From Loxodes magnus (taxonomy: Eukaryota; Ciliophora; Karyorelictea; Loxodida; Loxodidae), in contig CAMPDV010000236.1 of NCBI GenBank assembly GCA_946699065.1, positions 186,001-250,000 on the forward strand: a stretch of 64,000 nt of DNA, given 5' to 3'. This document shows, piece by piece, positions 37,580 through 50,643 of the stretch. The notes beneath the pieces were generated by a model that saw only the letters and a program-made list of their open reading frames with translations, was not told where the DNA came from and searched no databases. Position numbers and translations under genes: made by a program. Position 1 is the stretch's first letter. Each line of letters begins with the position of its first letter.

Positions 37580-39808
37580 TCTTATTATTTATACCACAAG
37601 AAACTTATAAACAAACTCTGGTATAAATAATTTATCTTTCTCATTACAATTAAATGTTTAGACTTAAATATCAGTAACTGTAATAATTTCTAGACTAATT
37701 TAAACATGTTTTTAGAAAAATAAGTATAATATTGTAAAATAATCCTTTAGTTTATAGAATAATATTCAAATAAACATTTAAATCTAAAGCAGAAAATTTA
37801 AATAAATAATCCTAATTTAACTAAACTGAATTCTAATTTTAACTTAGATTATTTTATATTAATAGAGTAAGATATTTGCTTCGAGTAAAGAATGAGATTA
37901 TAAAATTATTATTTGTACTTATTTAAATAAAAAGCATTAGAGTAAGGATAAGGTTAGTATGAATATAGTTTAATTAATTACTATCAAAACTAAGTTTTGC
38001 TATTTATCCAACAGAGATAAGTTCCAGCTTATCACCATATCATAATGGAGAAATTATTTAAAGTTTCAAACAGTAACATAAAATATGGATTTAAAGCTAT
38101 TGAATGATAAGTATTTGCTTGAGTTATCTAGCTTTATTAGTTAATTTTTAGTATACTAGTTATGTATAAAGAGATAATTCTACTTTAAAGTAAAAATTAA
38201 TCTACTTTTATGTTTTATTTATTGTGCTATAACTAGTTTTAAAGGAAGCATATCTAAAATGTAATTGACTTAATATGCTTTGTAATTAGATAATTTAGAT
38301 TGTAATAAAAGATATAGTAATAGATATTTGAACAAAGAGAAAACTATTCTAAAATTAAGAAACTAGTTATTATTAACTATTTGGATATAATTTGATAGAA
38401 GCATTTTTAATTATTTCATTAGGTACCAATTAATTATAATTCTAAATTTAAATTATGCTAAAATTAAGCTTTTTGCTGAGAGATATATGAACTATAACTG
38501 TTCTTATTAAAGGAAGGATATAATTTAGTGATATAGCACTTTAATGCCTTGAAATTTGTTTGAATTAGTGTTATTATTATTTAAAAGAGAAAATGCTAAA
38601 CTGGTGTTATTTTATTATTATATCTAAATGTAAAAGTTTATTATATTTGTTCAATTTCAAAAACTAAACTACTCATTTCTAAAGTGTAAGGTTTCTCTAA
38701 CTCTCTTCTTACTCCTAATTGCATTTGAATTCTTTTGTATTTTACAGTCTTCCAAATAATCTCCAATTACTAAAATTTCTTACGTCAAATATTTAAAAAG
38801 GAATTATTAAGCATTCTTTAGCTAATTATTTATTTAAACATCTCGTATTACCAAAAATAGATTTGTATAAGCTACTTTCAACTTTAATTTACATTTCGAT
38901 GAGTAACCAAACAATCAAAAGAAATAAAAATACAATTAAATATATTTTTGATCAGAAATACTGAATCATCTAGAAGCTATTAAGTTAAATTAGGCTACAA
39001 TTATAGATAAATATGTTTCAATTAACTAGCTTTAAAATGTTTAGCTTTTTAATAATAACTAAAATTTGTCTCTTATTGTAAGTCTTAAACTCTTTTTTCA
39101 GTCTTAAAAGTTGAAAACTAATTATTTTTATAGTTTTATAAATTGTTATATTTGCTTGTAATTTTCTTCTGTCTATAATAACAAATTACCTAAATTTTAT
39201 ATCTTAGTTTTATTTAATTGCCTTTAAATTAGCTTGTGACTTTCCTTTCTTCTTTATTAAGCTTAATTTTTATCTATTAGTTATACTTTAAGTCTGCTTA
39301 TGATTTCTTTCTATTTATATATATAAGAAGCTTTATATTAAAATCTAGTTTAAAGTAAATTAATTATACCTAACCATTTGAGATATACTGTCTAGTAGCC
39401 ATTCTAGTTTTATTTTATTAACACTAAAATAGCAAATAAAGAAGGTTTAACTTTAAGAGTAAGGATTTATATCAATATTTATCTTTAAATACTATTTAAT
39501 ACCAAAGCCTCCATTTAATATTTGCATGTAAGAGTGCCTCATATCCTTAACATCATTAACTCTTTATTGTTTCATTACAGAGAAAAGGATTCAACTAAAT
39601 ACTTTAAACCCATTTTATTAAAACTTTATTGACTTAGCATGCAAATCAAACTAAATCTAATTTTACTATTTAGTTGAGTTTATTATTTCATTATATTTCC
39701 TTTGTAGGCTTTACGCATATCAAATTTATACAGGTAACTTATATGAAAAAAGTGAAAATAATTAATAACTTCATTTTTTTAATTAAGTGTTTTCTTATCC
39801 AAATAACC
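37580..39808. other. Spacer of unit B
   Basis: Nearly identical mirror of 47,280-49,508 in unit C and alignable with unit A. No protein frame or RNA is recognised. The WD40 remnant of unit A is deleted here. Confidence 0.5.
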
Positions 39809-40225
39809 TCATACCTCCTTTTTCAATTTGCTCTTTACATACTTTTTGTAAGCTGAAGAATAGCAGCTGCAACACATGTTTTTTGCGAACACTCTTCTAT
39901 CTGAATGGCCACACTGTGCTGTCTTATTTATTTTCCTTCCATTGTGATAGCAAGCTGAGCACATATTCTTAGCATAGTGCTTTTTATCTTTATGTTTGCA
40001 GTCTGTAACCTGCATCTATTTTCTAGGCTCAAACAATTGTTTCTCTCTTTTAAGTTGCAAAAGTTATTCCAAATTAATTGACTCATCGTTCTCTTTGCTT
40101 ACACGTCCTTTAAGTGGAGGTAGTTCTTTGCTCAATGGCCATTAATACTAGAAATGAGGAAAGGGCGCTAAAGAAAGCAAAGAAGGCATGCCTGTAAGTA
40201 TATTAGATTCTTCTCTAAACTTCAT
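39809..40225 (-). CDS. Small Cys/His-rich zinc-binding protein, unit B copy (138 aa)
   Basis: Appears identical at nucleotide level to the unit C copy. Where unit A has TGA it has TGG (QWPL); where A has CAA it has TAA; where A has CAG it has TAG. The two zinc modules read C-K-H-x4-HYAKNMCSACYH and C-G-H-x3-RVFAKNMCCSCY. It ends with KKEV and TGA. It is divergent from the membrane-protein gene fragment at 40,367 with a gap of about 140 bp. Confidence 0.88.
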
Positions 40226-40366
40226 TTAAATTATAATGTAATAAGTCAAGCTTGCTTAAATATGACTTCTATTTAAACTACCTTTAAATCTATTTGTTCG
40301 AGTATAAATGAGTAACTTAATAATCTACCTAAAACCTTTTAGTAAAGAGTAGATAAGAAGTTAAGA

Positions 40367-41965
40367 ATGATGCAGATAATGATTTTAGATAATTGTGAAT
40401 ATAGTTGTTTCCATATTTTTGAAAAGAAAATCATTATTATAATTTAGAAGCATAGACTTTTAATTAATTTTAAAGCTAAAAAATTAAAATTTACAGTTCC
40501 TTTGTTAGACTAACTTTATTCAGTTGTTTAGTTTAACCTATTTTAATAAATAATACAATTTATACTAAAAAATCTCCATTACAATTTTATAAAATCATAC
40601 CATTTAGTAAACTACCCTTTATACCATTTTTTAGCTAATTTGTTAGTTTTTTGGATTTAAATTCATACTAAATTGGTTTGTATCTCTAAACGATTTAGGA
40701 TATAAAAAGATAATACCTGTTTAGTTTAAATTTATTGCATTAGACTATTTATTTTAATTTACTTAAACTTTATTATTTACTAATTGAAACCTTAGACAGA
40801 GCAGCTAGTAAATATAGACTCTCATCATTATTTTACATAATATCTAAATAATAGTAATTCATCTCCTTATCAGCTACCTTTGATAATAATTATTTCTTCT
40901 ATTCAAGTTATTTCTCTAAAATAGATAAACAAGTAAACATAAATAAGTTCTCTTAATTTAACCTTAGAACAAGTAGACAGATATAAAACTCTTTTTAGTA
41001 AACTATTACAATACTCTTAAATACTCTATTTCTTTCATTTCTTTTGTCCCTTTATTTCATTATTAAAGAGTCATCTTCTTATCGTTTAAGTAATCCTTAT
41101 TTTATACCTTTATACCAAGTAGTGCTAAATCTAGAACCAACTCTACTATTTAATTTACCTAAACTCTTTTAATAGTAATTCGCTTTCTTTGTTTGCTTAG
41201 TAATAAATGCTTAATAGGATTTCCTGCTTTTAAGCAAACTTACAAGTAGAAAAATAATTAAGCAAATTAATAATTTTTATAACCAATACCAATAACATTC
41301 TCCTAAGCGGATTAGAAACAGAGCAAATCCAATTAGCATCTAATTAAAAAAGCTCATATACAGGTATCAAATATTTATGAAGAAAAATGTAAAGATCTAG
41401 TCAATCTTGCATAGGGAAGAATCTGAAATATTTATAGCTGATTGATTGAGCTTCGAGTAGCTAATAAAAGTAACCTTAACTTTAATGAATATAAAGTATT
41501 AAAAGGAGAGCAATCAAATAATTATGAAGCACTTATTAAAAACTTTAAAAACAGAAAGAACCTATTTAAGAAGAGGTACATAGTAAAGCTAAGTTGATAG
41601 TTCTAAGATATTATTAATTAATTTCTATTTAAAGAATTCTCAGTTCAAGAATAATAAACTTTTATAAAGTTAAATTGGATATAAAATTAGTAAGGCAATA
41701 TTAGTTTATATCTTAAACCACAAAATGTTTATATATATAAAAGTTATTTATTATTATTTTATCCTCTAAAATAATAATAAATATAAACGAAATAAATGAA
41801 TTATTTATATTTTTATTAATTTCATACTTTATAAATTTATTTTCGCTTCTAAGATTATTTAGATATAATAAGGTTTACATTTTTTATCTTTCATATGATA
41901 GAAACATTAAAGAGGGTTGCGTAATTTATATTTAAGAATGAAGTTTTACATTTATTTATAATTTA
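40367..41965 (+). pseudogene. 5' part of the large membrane-protein gene, cut at the arm end (unit B)
   Basis: It starts M-M-Q-I-M-I-L-D-N-C-E-Y-S-C-F-H. Coding quality is good throughout, for example YLWQQLFLLFKLFLQNRQ near 40,890-40,940 and KAHIQVSNIYEEKCKDLVNL near 41,350-41,410, with several hydrophobic helices before 41,200. The sequence matches unit C until about 41,965, where the inverted repeat ends. The gene's 3' half is therefore missing in this copy and the following bases belong to the collinear end of unit C. Phase changes inside suggest tiny introns. No domain is recognised. Confidence 0.6.
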
Positions 41966-44900
41966 TTAACTTGTATTTAGTACTTAGATTCATTTAAAAC
42001 TTTATAAGAATTGATTATTTGTATGACTTTACATTTTATTAAGAGATATAAGGATACTCTTTATTTTATTCTAATTTTATTAAATATTTTAGTTTATCTG
42101 AGAAATTCAAAAAAAGAGAAATATTTATTCTTAATCAAAGGTTTAAAAACATTAGAAATAAAATTTCTAATTTGATAATAATATTTTAGCTAAATTGATA
42201 TCATTTCAGATTGAAACTATATAAGAGAGTTAGTTTTCCATATTAAAATAATCAAAGTTGACATTTGAAAGTACTTAGGACTAAATCTTTCTAGAAAATG
42301 ATTCTTTAAAAATTTTAAATTTTAGAGATAATTTTAAAATTTAAATTCTTTAGCAAAGTATCCATTAGACTATAAATCTACTTATTATAGCAAATTTTGA
42401 AATATAATGATATTAAATTTTAGTTCCAATCTATGAAATAAATAGTAATTTAATTTTAAAATAAAGGAATTTTAATATTTCATATCTGTATTATTTATTC
42501 TCTATCTATCACTTTTTGCATAGAAAATGAAAATGAAGATTTATATCTAGTAAAAGAATATTTTAACTAGCAAAAGTATAATAAAAATAATTTATTTAAA
42601 TAAGGCATTTATCGAAAAGCAAATTAAATACTAAGTATCTTTGCTTCAATAGTGAATTTATAATCATATTATATATTAAAATATAATAATTTATGTCTAA
42701 TTTACATCTTTAATTTACTTCTTTACTAATAAATCTACCTAGTTTTATCTATTAAAGTATTACAAGCCTTAGATTAATAATTAAGTAAACTATTATCATA
42801 AATAAAATGTTAAATTTATTGAATCTTCAATTATAAATTATTTACTTGTTTAACTAATAAAATAATTAATTAGAATAATAGCTTGCTTTATATCAAGCAA
42901 AATAGCTTAAAGGTATATTAGAGTTTAAGGGATAAATTAACTAATTCTTTCTAAATCAAGAACTAATAAATTATTACTTTTTTTAAATTACTTAGACTAT
43001 TTCAATTCCAATTTCATAGTCAAAATCTATTATTAAAAATTGTAACTTTTTCTCCTTAAGAATTTAAAATTCTTCCATTATTCGCAAATTCTAAAATTAA
43101 AGATATATTTTATTAAATATAATAAAAGCATTTCCTTACATTTTTTTAGGATGTATTGTATATAATAAAAATAAAATATTTTACATACTAGATATATATT
43201 TTTATATCTAAAAAATAAAAATTAGCAACTATTTTATATATTTACTATGATTCAAAATATAAAAAATTACATGCTCATATCATAATTTTAATATTAAGGC
43301 TTAAATCTAAATCCTACCTCCTATTAATAGTTTCTAGGTGCTAAAAATTAAAAAGCCTAATGTATAATTCTATCTAGATATTAATAACTAATAGCTAGCA
43401 TTTATTTATTCATTTATATTCTCTTTTATTTAATTCAACTTATTTATAAATTTAATTAACATTTTAATAGTTTTAAAACACACTAATTCAACCTAATCCT
43501 TAGTCATTGTTGGCTAAATTTAATTATAACTTAAATGTATAAATTTGTGTAAAATAAAGATGGAGATAGTACAAATCTCTAATTAACCTACTAGAATCAT
43601 TTATTAGTAAAGCAAAAGAGGCTTTTAATCCAATAAGTATATAATGAATTTAATCAAATTTAAGTTCAGAAGCTTTAATAAACTATTAGTGCCAAGTTTA
43701 TTAAAGGAAATTAATTTAAATGTTTTCATTAAATCATTTGGATTTATGGATCTTTTGCTAGGCTAAAGTTATTCAATCTTTATCTATGTTCAGATTTTTT
43801 GAAAGGAAAAACTAAAAGAATCTAAAATTAAAAAAAATAGCTTGAAGAAATTTAAAAAAAGTAAAGAGAAAAAAGCAAAGAAAGAACAGTAAGAAAGATA
43901 CTTAGAAGAAGGATTAGAGCTTATTTAAAATGCTCTAGAAAGGAAAAGAAAGTAGTGCTGCAGAATAAAACTTCACTGAAAAATTTCTTTTACATTTTTC
44001 GCGAAGATAAAGTTTATAAGTAGTAAAACTAATAAAAAACAAAGAAAAAATAAGTTTTATTCTAGATAAGAGAAGTCAAAATTTATTCAAATTGAGATAA
44101 ATAAAATTAATGCCATACCTTAGGTTGGAATAACTAGCATTAAAAAACCAAATCTTGAAGAAAGCTTAGCATTTAAAATAAAAAAAGAAAAATAAATAAA
44201 GAATAAAAAAGATGAAAGCTAAATAACTAAATTTGAGTGAAATAGTAAATTTTTAATATTAACCCTTTATGAAGAAAAAATTTAAAGCAAGCAAATGAGA
44301 AGAATGATAAAGTTATTAACTAAAAAGCAGTGTGAGATATGAAGATATGTTAATTGCATTAGTTATAGAGATATAATATTTTATTTTTAATAATCTAAAA
44401 ATGGAAATAAACAGAGCAATAGTAAGTTTAGTTTAAAGTTATTTAAACATAATCGTTATTAATTACAATTATTTTTATAATTTATTTAACAAAATAACTT
44501 ATCCATACTTTTAATAATATTTTCCTTTAATAATACTAAAATGATATAAAAATAATAAAAATACAGACTTACTTTAGTAATGAGTAAATTTTATATAAAA
44601 ACAGAAACTTGGATAAAACTTTAATCTTTAAAGTTAAAAAAGAAAAAATAGTTATAGGATAAAAAATAAGAAGAAAGTTAAAATATAAATCTAGTGAAAT
44701 AATAATTTTTTCCAACGTGAGTTCATGTTTAAAAATTGTAATACAAGAAAATAAGAAGAAGATAAATTTATTAAATAAAAACAGTGGGAGAGTTTCGAAG
44801 ATATAAAATTGCATTAGGTATAGAGATAAAAAATTCATTATTAATTATAATAAAATGGAATCAAACAAAAGAAAGAGGAATGCACTGTATAAGTAAGTTT

Positions 44901-45129
44901 AGTTTAAAATTATTTAGACTCTAATGTTGTTTATAAAAATTATGTTTATAATTTATTTAATCAAATGACTTATCCACACTTTTAATAATATACTTCTTTA
45001 ATAATAGTAAGCTGACTCGAACATAATATAGATAATAGCTTGAATTGCTTAATAAAGAGATTGTTAATTTTTTACAAAGAATAAAAAGTTGATAAAATAG
45101 TATAAAAACTTAAAAAATACTTTAAATTA
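41966..45129. other. Central spacer of the inverted repeat
   Basis: About 3.2 kb, not mirrored. It aligns in direct orientation with about 20,600-22,990 of unit A and therefore belongs to unit C. It carries the 3' half of that unit's membrane-protein gene on the minus strand. Parts of 44,100-44,420 and 44,550-44,900 resemble each other, suggesting a local tandem duplication. Confidence 0.7.
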
Positions 45130-46721
45130 TAAATAAATGTAAAACTTCATTCTTAAATATAAATTACGCAACCCTCTTTAATGTTTCTATCATATGAAAG
45201 ATAAAAAATGTAAACCTTATTATATCTAAATAATCTTAGAAGCGAAAATAAATTTATAAAGTATGAAATTAATAAAAATATAAATAATTCATTTATTTCG
45301 TTTATATTTATTATTATTTTAGAGGATAAAATAATAATAAATAACTTTTATATATATAAAGATTTTGTGGTTTAAGATATAAACTAATATTGCCTTACTA
45401 ATTTTATATCCAATTTAACTTTATAAAAGTTTATTATTCTTGAACTGAGAATTCTTTAAATAAAAATTAATTAATAATATCTTAGAACTATCAACTTAGC
45501 TTTACTATGTACCTCTTCTTAAATAGGTTCTTTCTGTTTTTAAAGTTTTTAATAAGTGCTTCATAATTATTTGATTGCTCTCCTTTTAATACTTTATATT
45601 CATTAAAGTTAAGGTTACTTTTATTAGCTACTCGAAGCTCAATCAATCAGCTATAAATATTTCAGATTCTTCCCTATGCAAGATTGACTAGATCTTTACA
45701 TTTTTCTTCATAAATATTTGATACCTGTATATGAGCTTTTTTAATTAGATGCTAATTGGATTTGCTCTGTTTCTAATCCGCTTAGGAGAATGTTATTGGT
45801 ATTGGTTATAAAAATTATTAATTTGCTTAATTATTTTTCTACTTGTAAGTTTGCTTAAAAGCAGGAAATCCTATTAAGCATTTATTACTAAGCAAACAAA
45901 GAAAGCGAATTACTATTAAAAGAGTTTAGGTAAATTAAATAGTAGAGTTGGTTCTAGATTTAGCACTACTTGGTATAAAGGTATAAAATAAGGATTACTT
46001 AAACGATAAGAAGATGACTCTTTAATAATGAAATAAAGGGACAAAAGAAATGAAAGAAATAGAGTATTTAAGAGTATTGTAATAGTTTACTAAAAAGAGT
46101 TTTATATCTGTCTACTTGTTCTAAGGTTAAATTAAGAGAACTTATTTATGTTTACTTGTTTATCTATTTTAGAGAAATAACTTGAATAGAAGAAATAATT
46201 ATTATCAAAGGTAGCTGATAAGGAGATGAATTACTATTATTTAGATATTATGTAAAATAATGATGAGAGTCTATATTTACTAGCTGCTCTGTCTAAGGTT
46301 TCAATTAGTAAATAATAAAGTTTAAGTAAATTAAAATAAATAGTCTAATGCAATAAATTTAAACTAAACAGGTATTATCTTTTTATATCCTAAATCGTTT
46401 AGAGATACAAACCAATTTAGTATGAATTTAAATCCAAAAAACTAACAAATTAGCTAAAAAATGGTATAAAGGGTAGTTTACTAAATGGTATGATTTTATA
46501 AAATTGTAATGGAGATTTTTTAGTATAAATTGTATTATTTATTAAAATAGGTTAAACTAAACAACTGAATAAAGTTAGTCTAACAAAGGAACTGTAAATT
46601 TTAATTTTTTAGCTTTAAAATTAATTAAAAGTCTATGCTTCTAAATTATAATAATGATTTTCTTTTCAAAAATATGGAAACAACTATATTCACAATTATC
46701 TAAAATCATTATCTGCATCAT
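42050..46721 (-). CDS. Large multi-pass membrane protein gene, unit C copy
   Basis: Begins at ATG 46721 (M-M-Q-I-M-I-L-D-N-C-E-Y), a mirror of unit B for the first 1.6 kb, and continues into the central spacer. There it reads, for example, MNFLSLYLMQFYIFETLPLF from 44,838 with strongly hydrophobic sequence to 44,570, and FDYEIGIEIVQVI near 43,000-43,030. A versus C substitutions in these blocks are conservative (D/E, V/I, K/R). Frame shifts between blocks mean tiny introns, decay or both; the FDYEIG block is one phase off its upstream partner relative to unit A. Many hydrophobic helices predict a polytopic membrane protein. The 3' end is not determined. Confidence 0.5.
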
Positions 46722-46862
46722 TCTTAACTTCTTATCTACTCTTTACTAAAAGGTTTTAGGTAGATTATTAAGTTACTCATTTATACTCGAACAAATAGAT
46801 TTAAAGGTAGTTTAAATAGAAGTCATATTTAAGCAAGCTTGACTTATTACATTATAATTTAA

Positions 46863-47279
46863 ATGAAGTTTAGAGAAGAATCTAATATACTTACAGGCAT
46901 GCCTTCTTTGCTTTCTTTAGCGCCCTTTCCTCATTTCTAGTATTAATGGCCATTGAGCAAAGAACTACCTCCACTTAAAGGACGTGTAAGCAAAGAGAAC
47001 GATGAGTCAATTAATTTGGAATAACTTTTGCAACTTAAAAGAGAGAAACAATTGTTTGAGCCTAGAAAATAGATGCAGGTTACAGACTGCAAACATAAAG
47101 ATAAAAAGCACTATGCTAAGAATATGTGCTCAGCTTGCTATCACAATGGAAGGAAAATAAATAAGACAGCACAGTGTGGCCATTCAGATAGAAGAGTGTT
47201 CGCAAAAAACATGTGTTGCAGCTGCTATTCTTCAGCTTACAAAAAGTATGTAAAGAGCAAATTGAAAAAGGAGGTATGA
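46863..47279 (+). CDS. Small Cys/His-rich zinc-binding protein, unit C copy (138 aa)
   Basis: 417 nt, the same as units A and B. Start chosen at ATG 46863 because M-K-F-R-E-E-S-N-I-L-T-G-M-P-S-L is conserved in all copies; the internal ATG 47073 marks only the zinc-module half. Residues about 70-138 hold the two C-x-H...CxxCY modules, with eight Cys/His ligands of a two-zinc fold. Ends in TGA. Against unit A the changes include Q/E and K/R type replacements and synonymous TGG/TGA and TAG/CAG swaps, the pattern of a working protein. Confidence 0.88.
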
Positions 47280-49508
47280 GGTTATTTGGATAAGAAAACA
47301 CTTAATTAAAAAAATGAAGTTATTAATTATTTTCACTTTTTTCATATAAGTTACCTGTATAAATTTGATATGCGTAAAGCCTACAAAGGAAATATAATGA
47401 AATAATAAACTCAACTAAATAGTAAAATTAGATTTAGTTTGATTTGCATGCTAAGTCAATAAAGTTTTAATAAAATGGGTTTAAAGTATTTAGTTGAATC
47501 CTTTTCTCTGTAATGAAACAATAAAGAGTTAATGATGTTAAGGATATGAGGCACTCTTACATGCAAATATTAAATGGAGGCTTTGGTATTAAATAGTATT
47601 TAAAGATAAATATTGATATAAATCCTTACTCTTAAAGTTAAACCTTCTTTATTTGCTATTTTAGTGTTAATAAAATAAAACTAGAATGGCTACTAGACAG
47701 TATATCTCAAATGGTTAGGTATAATTAATTTACTTTAAACTAGATTTTAATATAAAGCTTCTTATATATATAAATAGAAAGAAATCATAAGCAGACTTAA
47801 AGTATAACTAATAGATAAAAATTAAGCTTAATAAAGAAGAAAGGAAAGTCACAAGCTAATTTAAAGGCAATTAAATAAAACTAAGATATAAAATTTAGGT
47901 AATTTGTTATTATAGACAGAAGAAAATTACAAGCAAATATAACAATTTATAAAACTATAAAAATAATTAGTTTTCAACTTTTAAGACTGAAAAAAGAGTT
48001 TAAGACTTACAATAAGAGACAAATTTTAGTTATTATTAAAAAGCTAAACATTTTAAAGCTAGTTAATTGAAACATATTTATCTATAATTGTAGCCTAATT
48101 TAACTTAATAGCTTCTAGATGATTCAGTATTTCTGATCAAAAATATATTTAATTGTATTTTTATTTCTTTTGATTGTTTGGTTACTCATCGAAATGTAAA
48201 TTAAAGTTGAAAGTAGCTTATACAAATCTATTTTTGGTAATACGAGATGTTTAAATAAATAATTAGCTAAAGAATGCTTAATAATTCCTTTTTAAATATT
48301 TGACGTAAGAAATTTTAGTAATTGGAGAATATTTGGAAGACTGTAAAATACAAAAGAATTCAAATGCAATTAGGAGTAAGAAGAGAGTTAGAGAAACCTT
48401 ACACTTTAGAAATGAGTAGTTTAGTTTTTGAAATTGAACAAATATAATAAACTTTTACATTTAGATATAATAATAAAATAACACCAGTTTAGCATTTTCT
48501 CTTTTAAATAATAATAACACTAATTCAAACAAATTTCAAGGCATTAAAGTGCTATATCACTAAATTATATCCTTCCTTTAATAAGAACAGTTATAGTTCA
48601 TATATCTCTCAGCAAAAAGCTTAATTTTAGCATAATTTAAATTTAGAATTATAATTAATTGGTACCTAATGAAATAATTAAAAATGCTTCTATCAAATTA
48701 TATCCAAATAGTTAATAATAACTAGTTTCTTAATTTTAGAATAGTTTTCTCTTTGTTCAAATATCTATTACTATATCTTTTATTACAATCTAAATTATCT
48801 AATTACAAAGCATATTAAGTCAATTACATTTTAGATATGCTTCCTTTAAAACTAGTTATAGCACAATAAATAAAACATAAAAGTAGATTAATTTTTACTT
48901 TAAAGTAGAATTATCTCTTTATACATAACTAGTATACTAAAAATTAACTAATAAAGCTAGATAACTCAAGCAAATACTTATCATTCAATAGCTTTAAATC
49001 CGTATTTTATGTTACTGTTTGAAACTTTAAATAATTTCTCCATTATGATATGGTGATAAGCTGGAACTTATCTCTGTTGGATAAATAGCAAAACTTAGTT
49101 TTGATAGTAATTAATTAAACTATATTCATACTAACCTTATCCTTACTCTAATGCTTTTTATTTAAATAAGTACAAATAATAATTTTATAATCTCATTCTT
49201 TACTCGAAGCAAATATCTTACTCTATTAATATAAAATAATCTAAGTTAAAATTAGAATTCAGTTTAGTTAAATTAGGATTATTTATTTAAATTTTCTGCT
49301 TTAGATTTAAATGTTTATTTGAATATTATTCTATAAACTAAAGGATTATTTTACAATATTATACTTATTTTTCTAAAAACATGTTTAAATTAGTCTAGAA
49401 ATTATTACAGTTACTGATATTTAAGTCTAAACATTTAATTGTAATGAGAAAGATAAATTATTTATACCAGAGTTTGTTTATAAGTTTCTTGTGGTATAAA
49501 TAATAAGA
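47280..49508. other. Spacer of unit C
   Basis: Mirror of the unit B spacer and alignable with unit A. AT-rich with no gene recognised. At about 48,105 the WD40 piece present in unit A is missing. Confidence 0.5.
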
Positions 49509-49580
49509 TCCGAGGTAGTATAGTGGCTAGTATTTCTGCCTGTCACGCAGACGACCCGGGTTCAATCCCCGGCCTCGGAG
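49509..49580 (+). tRNA. tRNA-Asp (GTC), unit C
   Basis: Identical by eye to the copies at 27,866 and 37,508, including the 72-nt length, GTC anticodon, box A, box B and the following T run. Confidence 0.97.
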
Positions 49581-49779
49581 TTTTTATGTTTTTCTGTTAT
49601 TTTGAAGCAGTTTTAATTTAATTTTGGGAATAATTTATTTCCCACATAACTTTTAATAAGCATAACTAGTTTTAATTATTATTATAATTTTCCTTTTAAA
49701 AGTCTTCTTTGAATTTGGCTCCTAAAGATTTGTAGTATTTAGCAAATAACATTTTTAGATTTTATTTTTATGATCTTAA

Positions 49780-49791
49780 TTAATTAATGAT
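49780..49791. repeat. Target-site duplication, left copy
   Basis: TTAATTAATGAT, repeated at 50,632-50,643. Unit B carries this sequence once at the matching site. Confidence 0.85.
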
Positions 49792-50631
49792 AAAAAAAAA
49801 ATGGATTAATCTCTTCGACTCTCAAAGAATTAACTTAAAAACCTAAAGAGAAAAGCGGCAAAAGAAATTTAGAAAAAACAATAGCAACGAGAGGAGTCAA
49901 GTTCGTCATCGGAAGGTAAAGTGATGGTAGGATCTATAGAGATAAGATAACCTAAGAACGAATCTGATCAAAAACTTTAAATTTAACTAGATCAAATGTA
50001 AAAATTAATTTCAAAGTATGAAGAAATAGTTTATAACTAAGGAGAAAAAAATAAGGGAATTAATGAATAGCATAGAGGATTAAAACAACGAATTATTAAT
50101 ACTCAGAAGACAGCTCATTCAAAGCAATTTGATAACGGAAGAACAACTCTGAACTTAGTCACAATAAAACTTTAAATATGACACGAAAATGGAAATAGAA
50201 AAAATACCAATAGAATTAAAAACAGAATTGAATCCAGAAAAAGAAATGATTGCTACAAGTTTCATTAAAAGATTAGAAAATATAGAAAATAAATTATCAT
50301 AAAAAAGAACGAAATAAAGACAATAATACAAACTTTGTTGATGTTGCAAATCAAATAATCATTTATTAAGAAACTGTTGATAATGAAAGAAAATAAACAA
50401 ATAAGAGCAGAAAAGAACATGGAGACAACTTAATAAACTATGAATAACTCCAACAGGGATCTACAAATAAAAGCTTTTTGCAAGACCACTTGAACGGTTA
50501 CAGTGGTAACCTTCCACTTAATAAAAAGGTCGTGGATCACACCCACGTTAAAAAAACTGTCCGCAGGAACTGGTTGCAATTCCAGAGAATGCAAAACTCT
50601 ACTAACTTTAAGTATATTATTATTATTATTA
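49792..50631 (+). mobile_element. ATT-tailed retroposon with CCHC protein, unit C only
   Basis: An 840-bp insertion between 12-bp direct repeats. It starts with an A run and ATG 49801 (MDQSLRLSKNQLKNLKRKA), then a charged coiled-coil-like stretch. In another phase from about 50,180 it reads MEIEKIPIELKTELNPEKEM and a CCHC knuckle C-W-C-C-K-S-N-N-H-L-L-R-N-C (about 50,331-50,373). A non-coding end of about 170 bp carries small hairpins (GGTTAC-AGTG-GTAACC near 50,495) and then an ATT/TTA microsatellite. This looks like an ORF1-only non-LTR derivative of a family distinct from the 6-kb LINE. The phase change may be a frameshift or tiny intron. Confidence 0.8.
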
Positions 50632-50643
50632 TTAATTAATGAT
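50632..50643. repeat. Target-site duplication, right copy
   Basis: TTAATTAATGAT directly after the ATT/TTA tail of the inserted retroposon. Confidence 0.85.

Larger units (their letters stand above)
28997..41965 (+). repeat. Left arm of giant inverted repeat (about 13 kb)
   Basis: This stretch is the reverse complement of 45,130-59,068. It holds, in order, a truncated S1, a two-ORF locus (-), a LINE (+) carrying S3, tRNA-Asp (-), the zinc-binding gene (-) and the 5' part of the membrane-protein gene (+). The inner part (unit B against C) is nearly identical. The outer part (LINE and beyond) differs by a few percent by eye, with frameshifts and small indels. These differences argue against an assembly fold-back. 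Confidence 0.9.
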
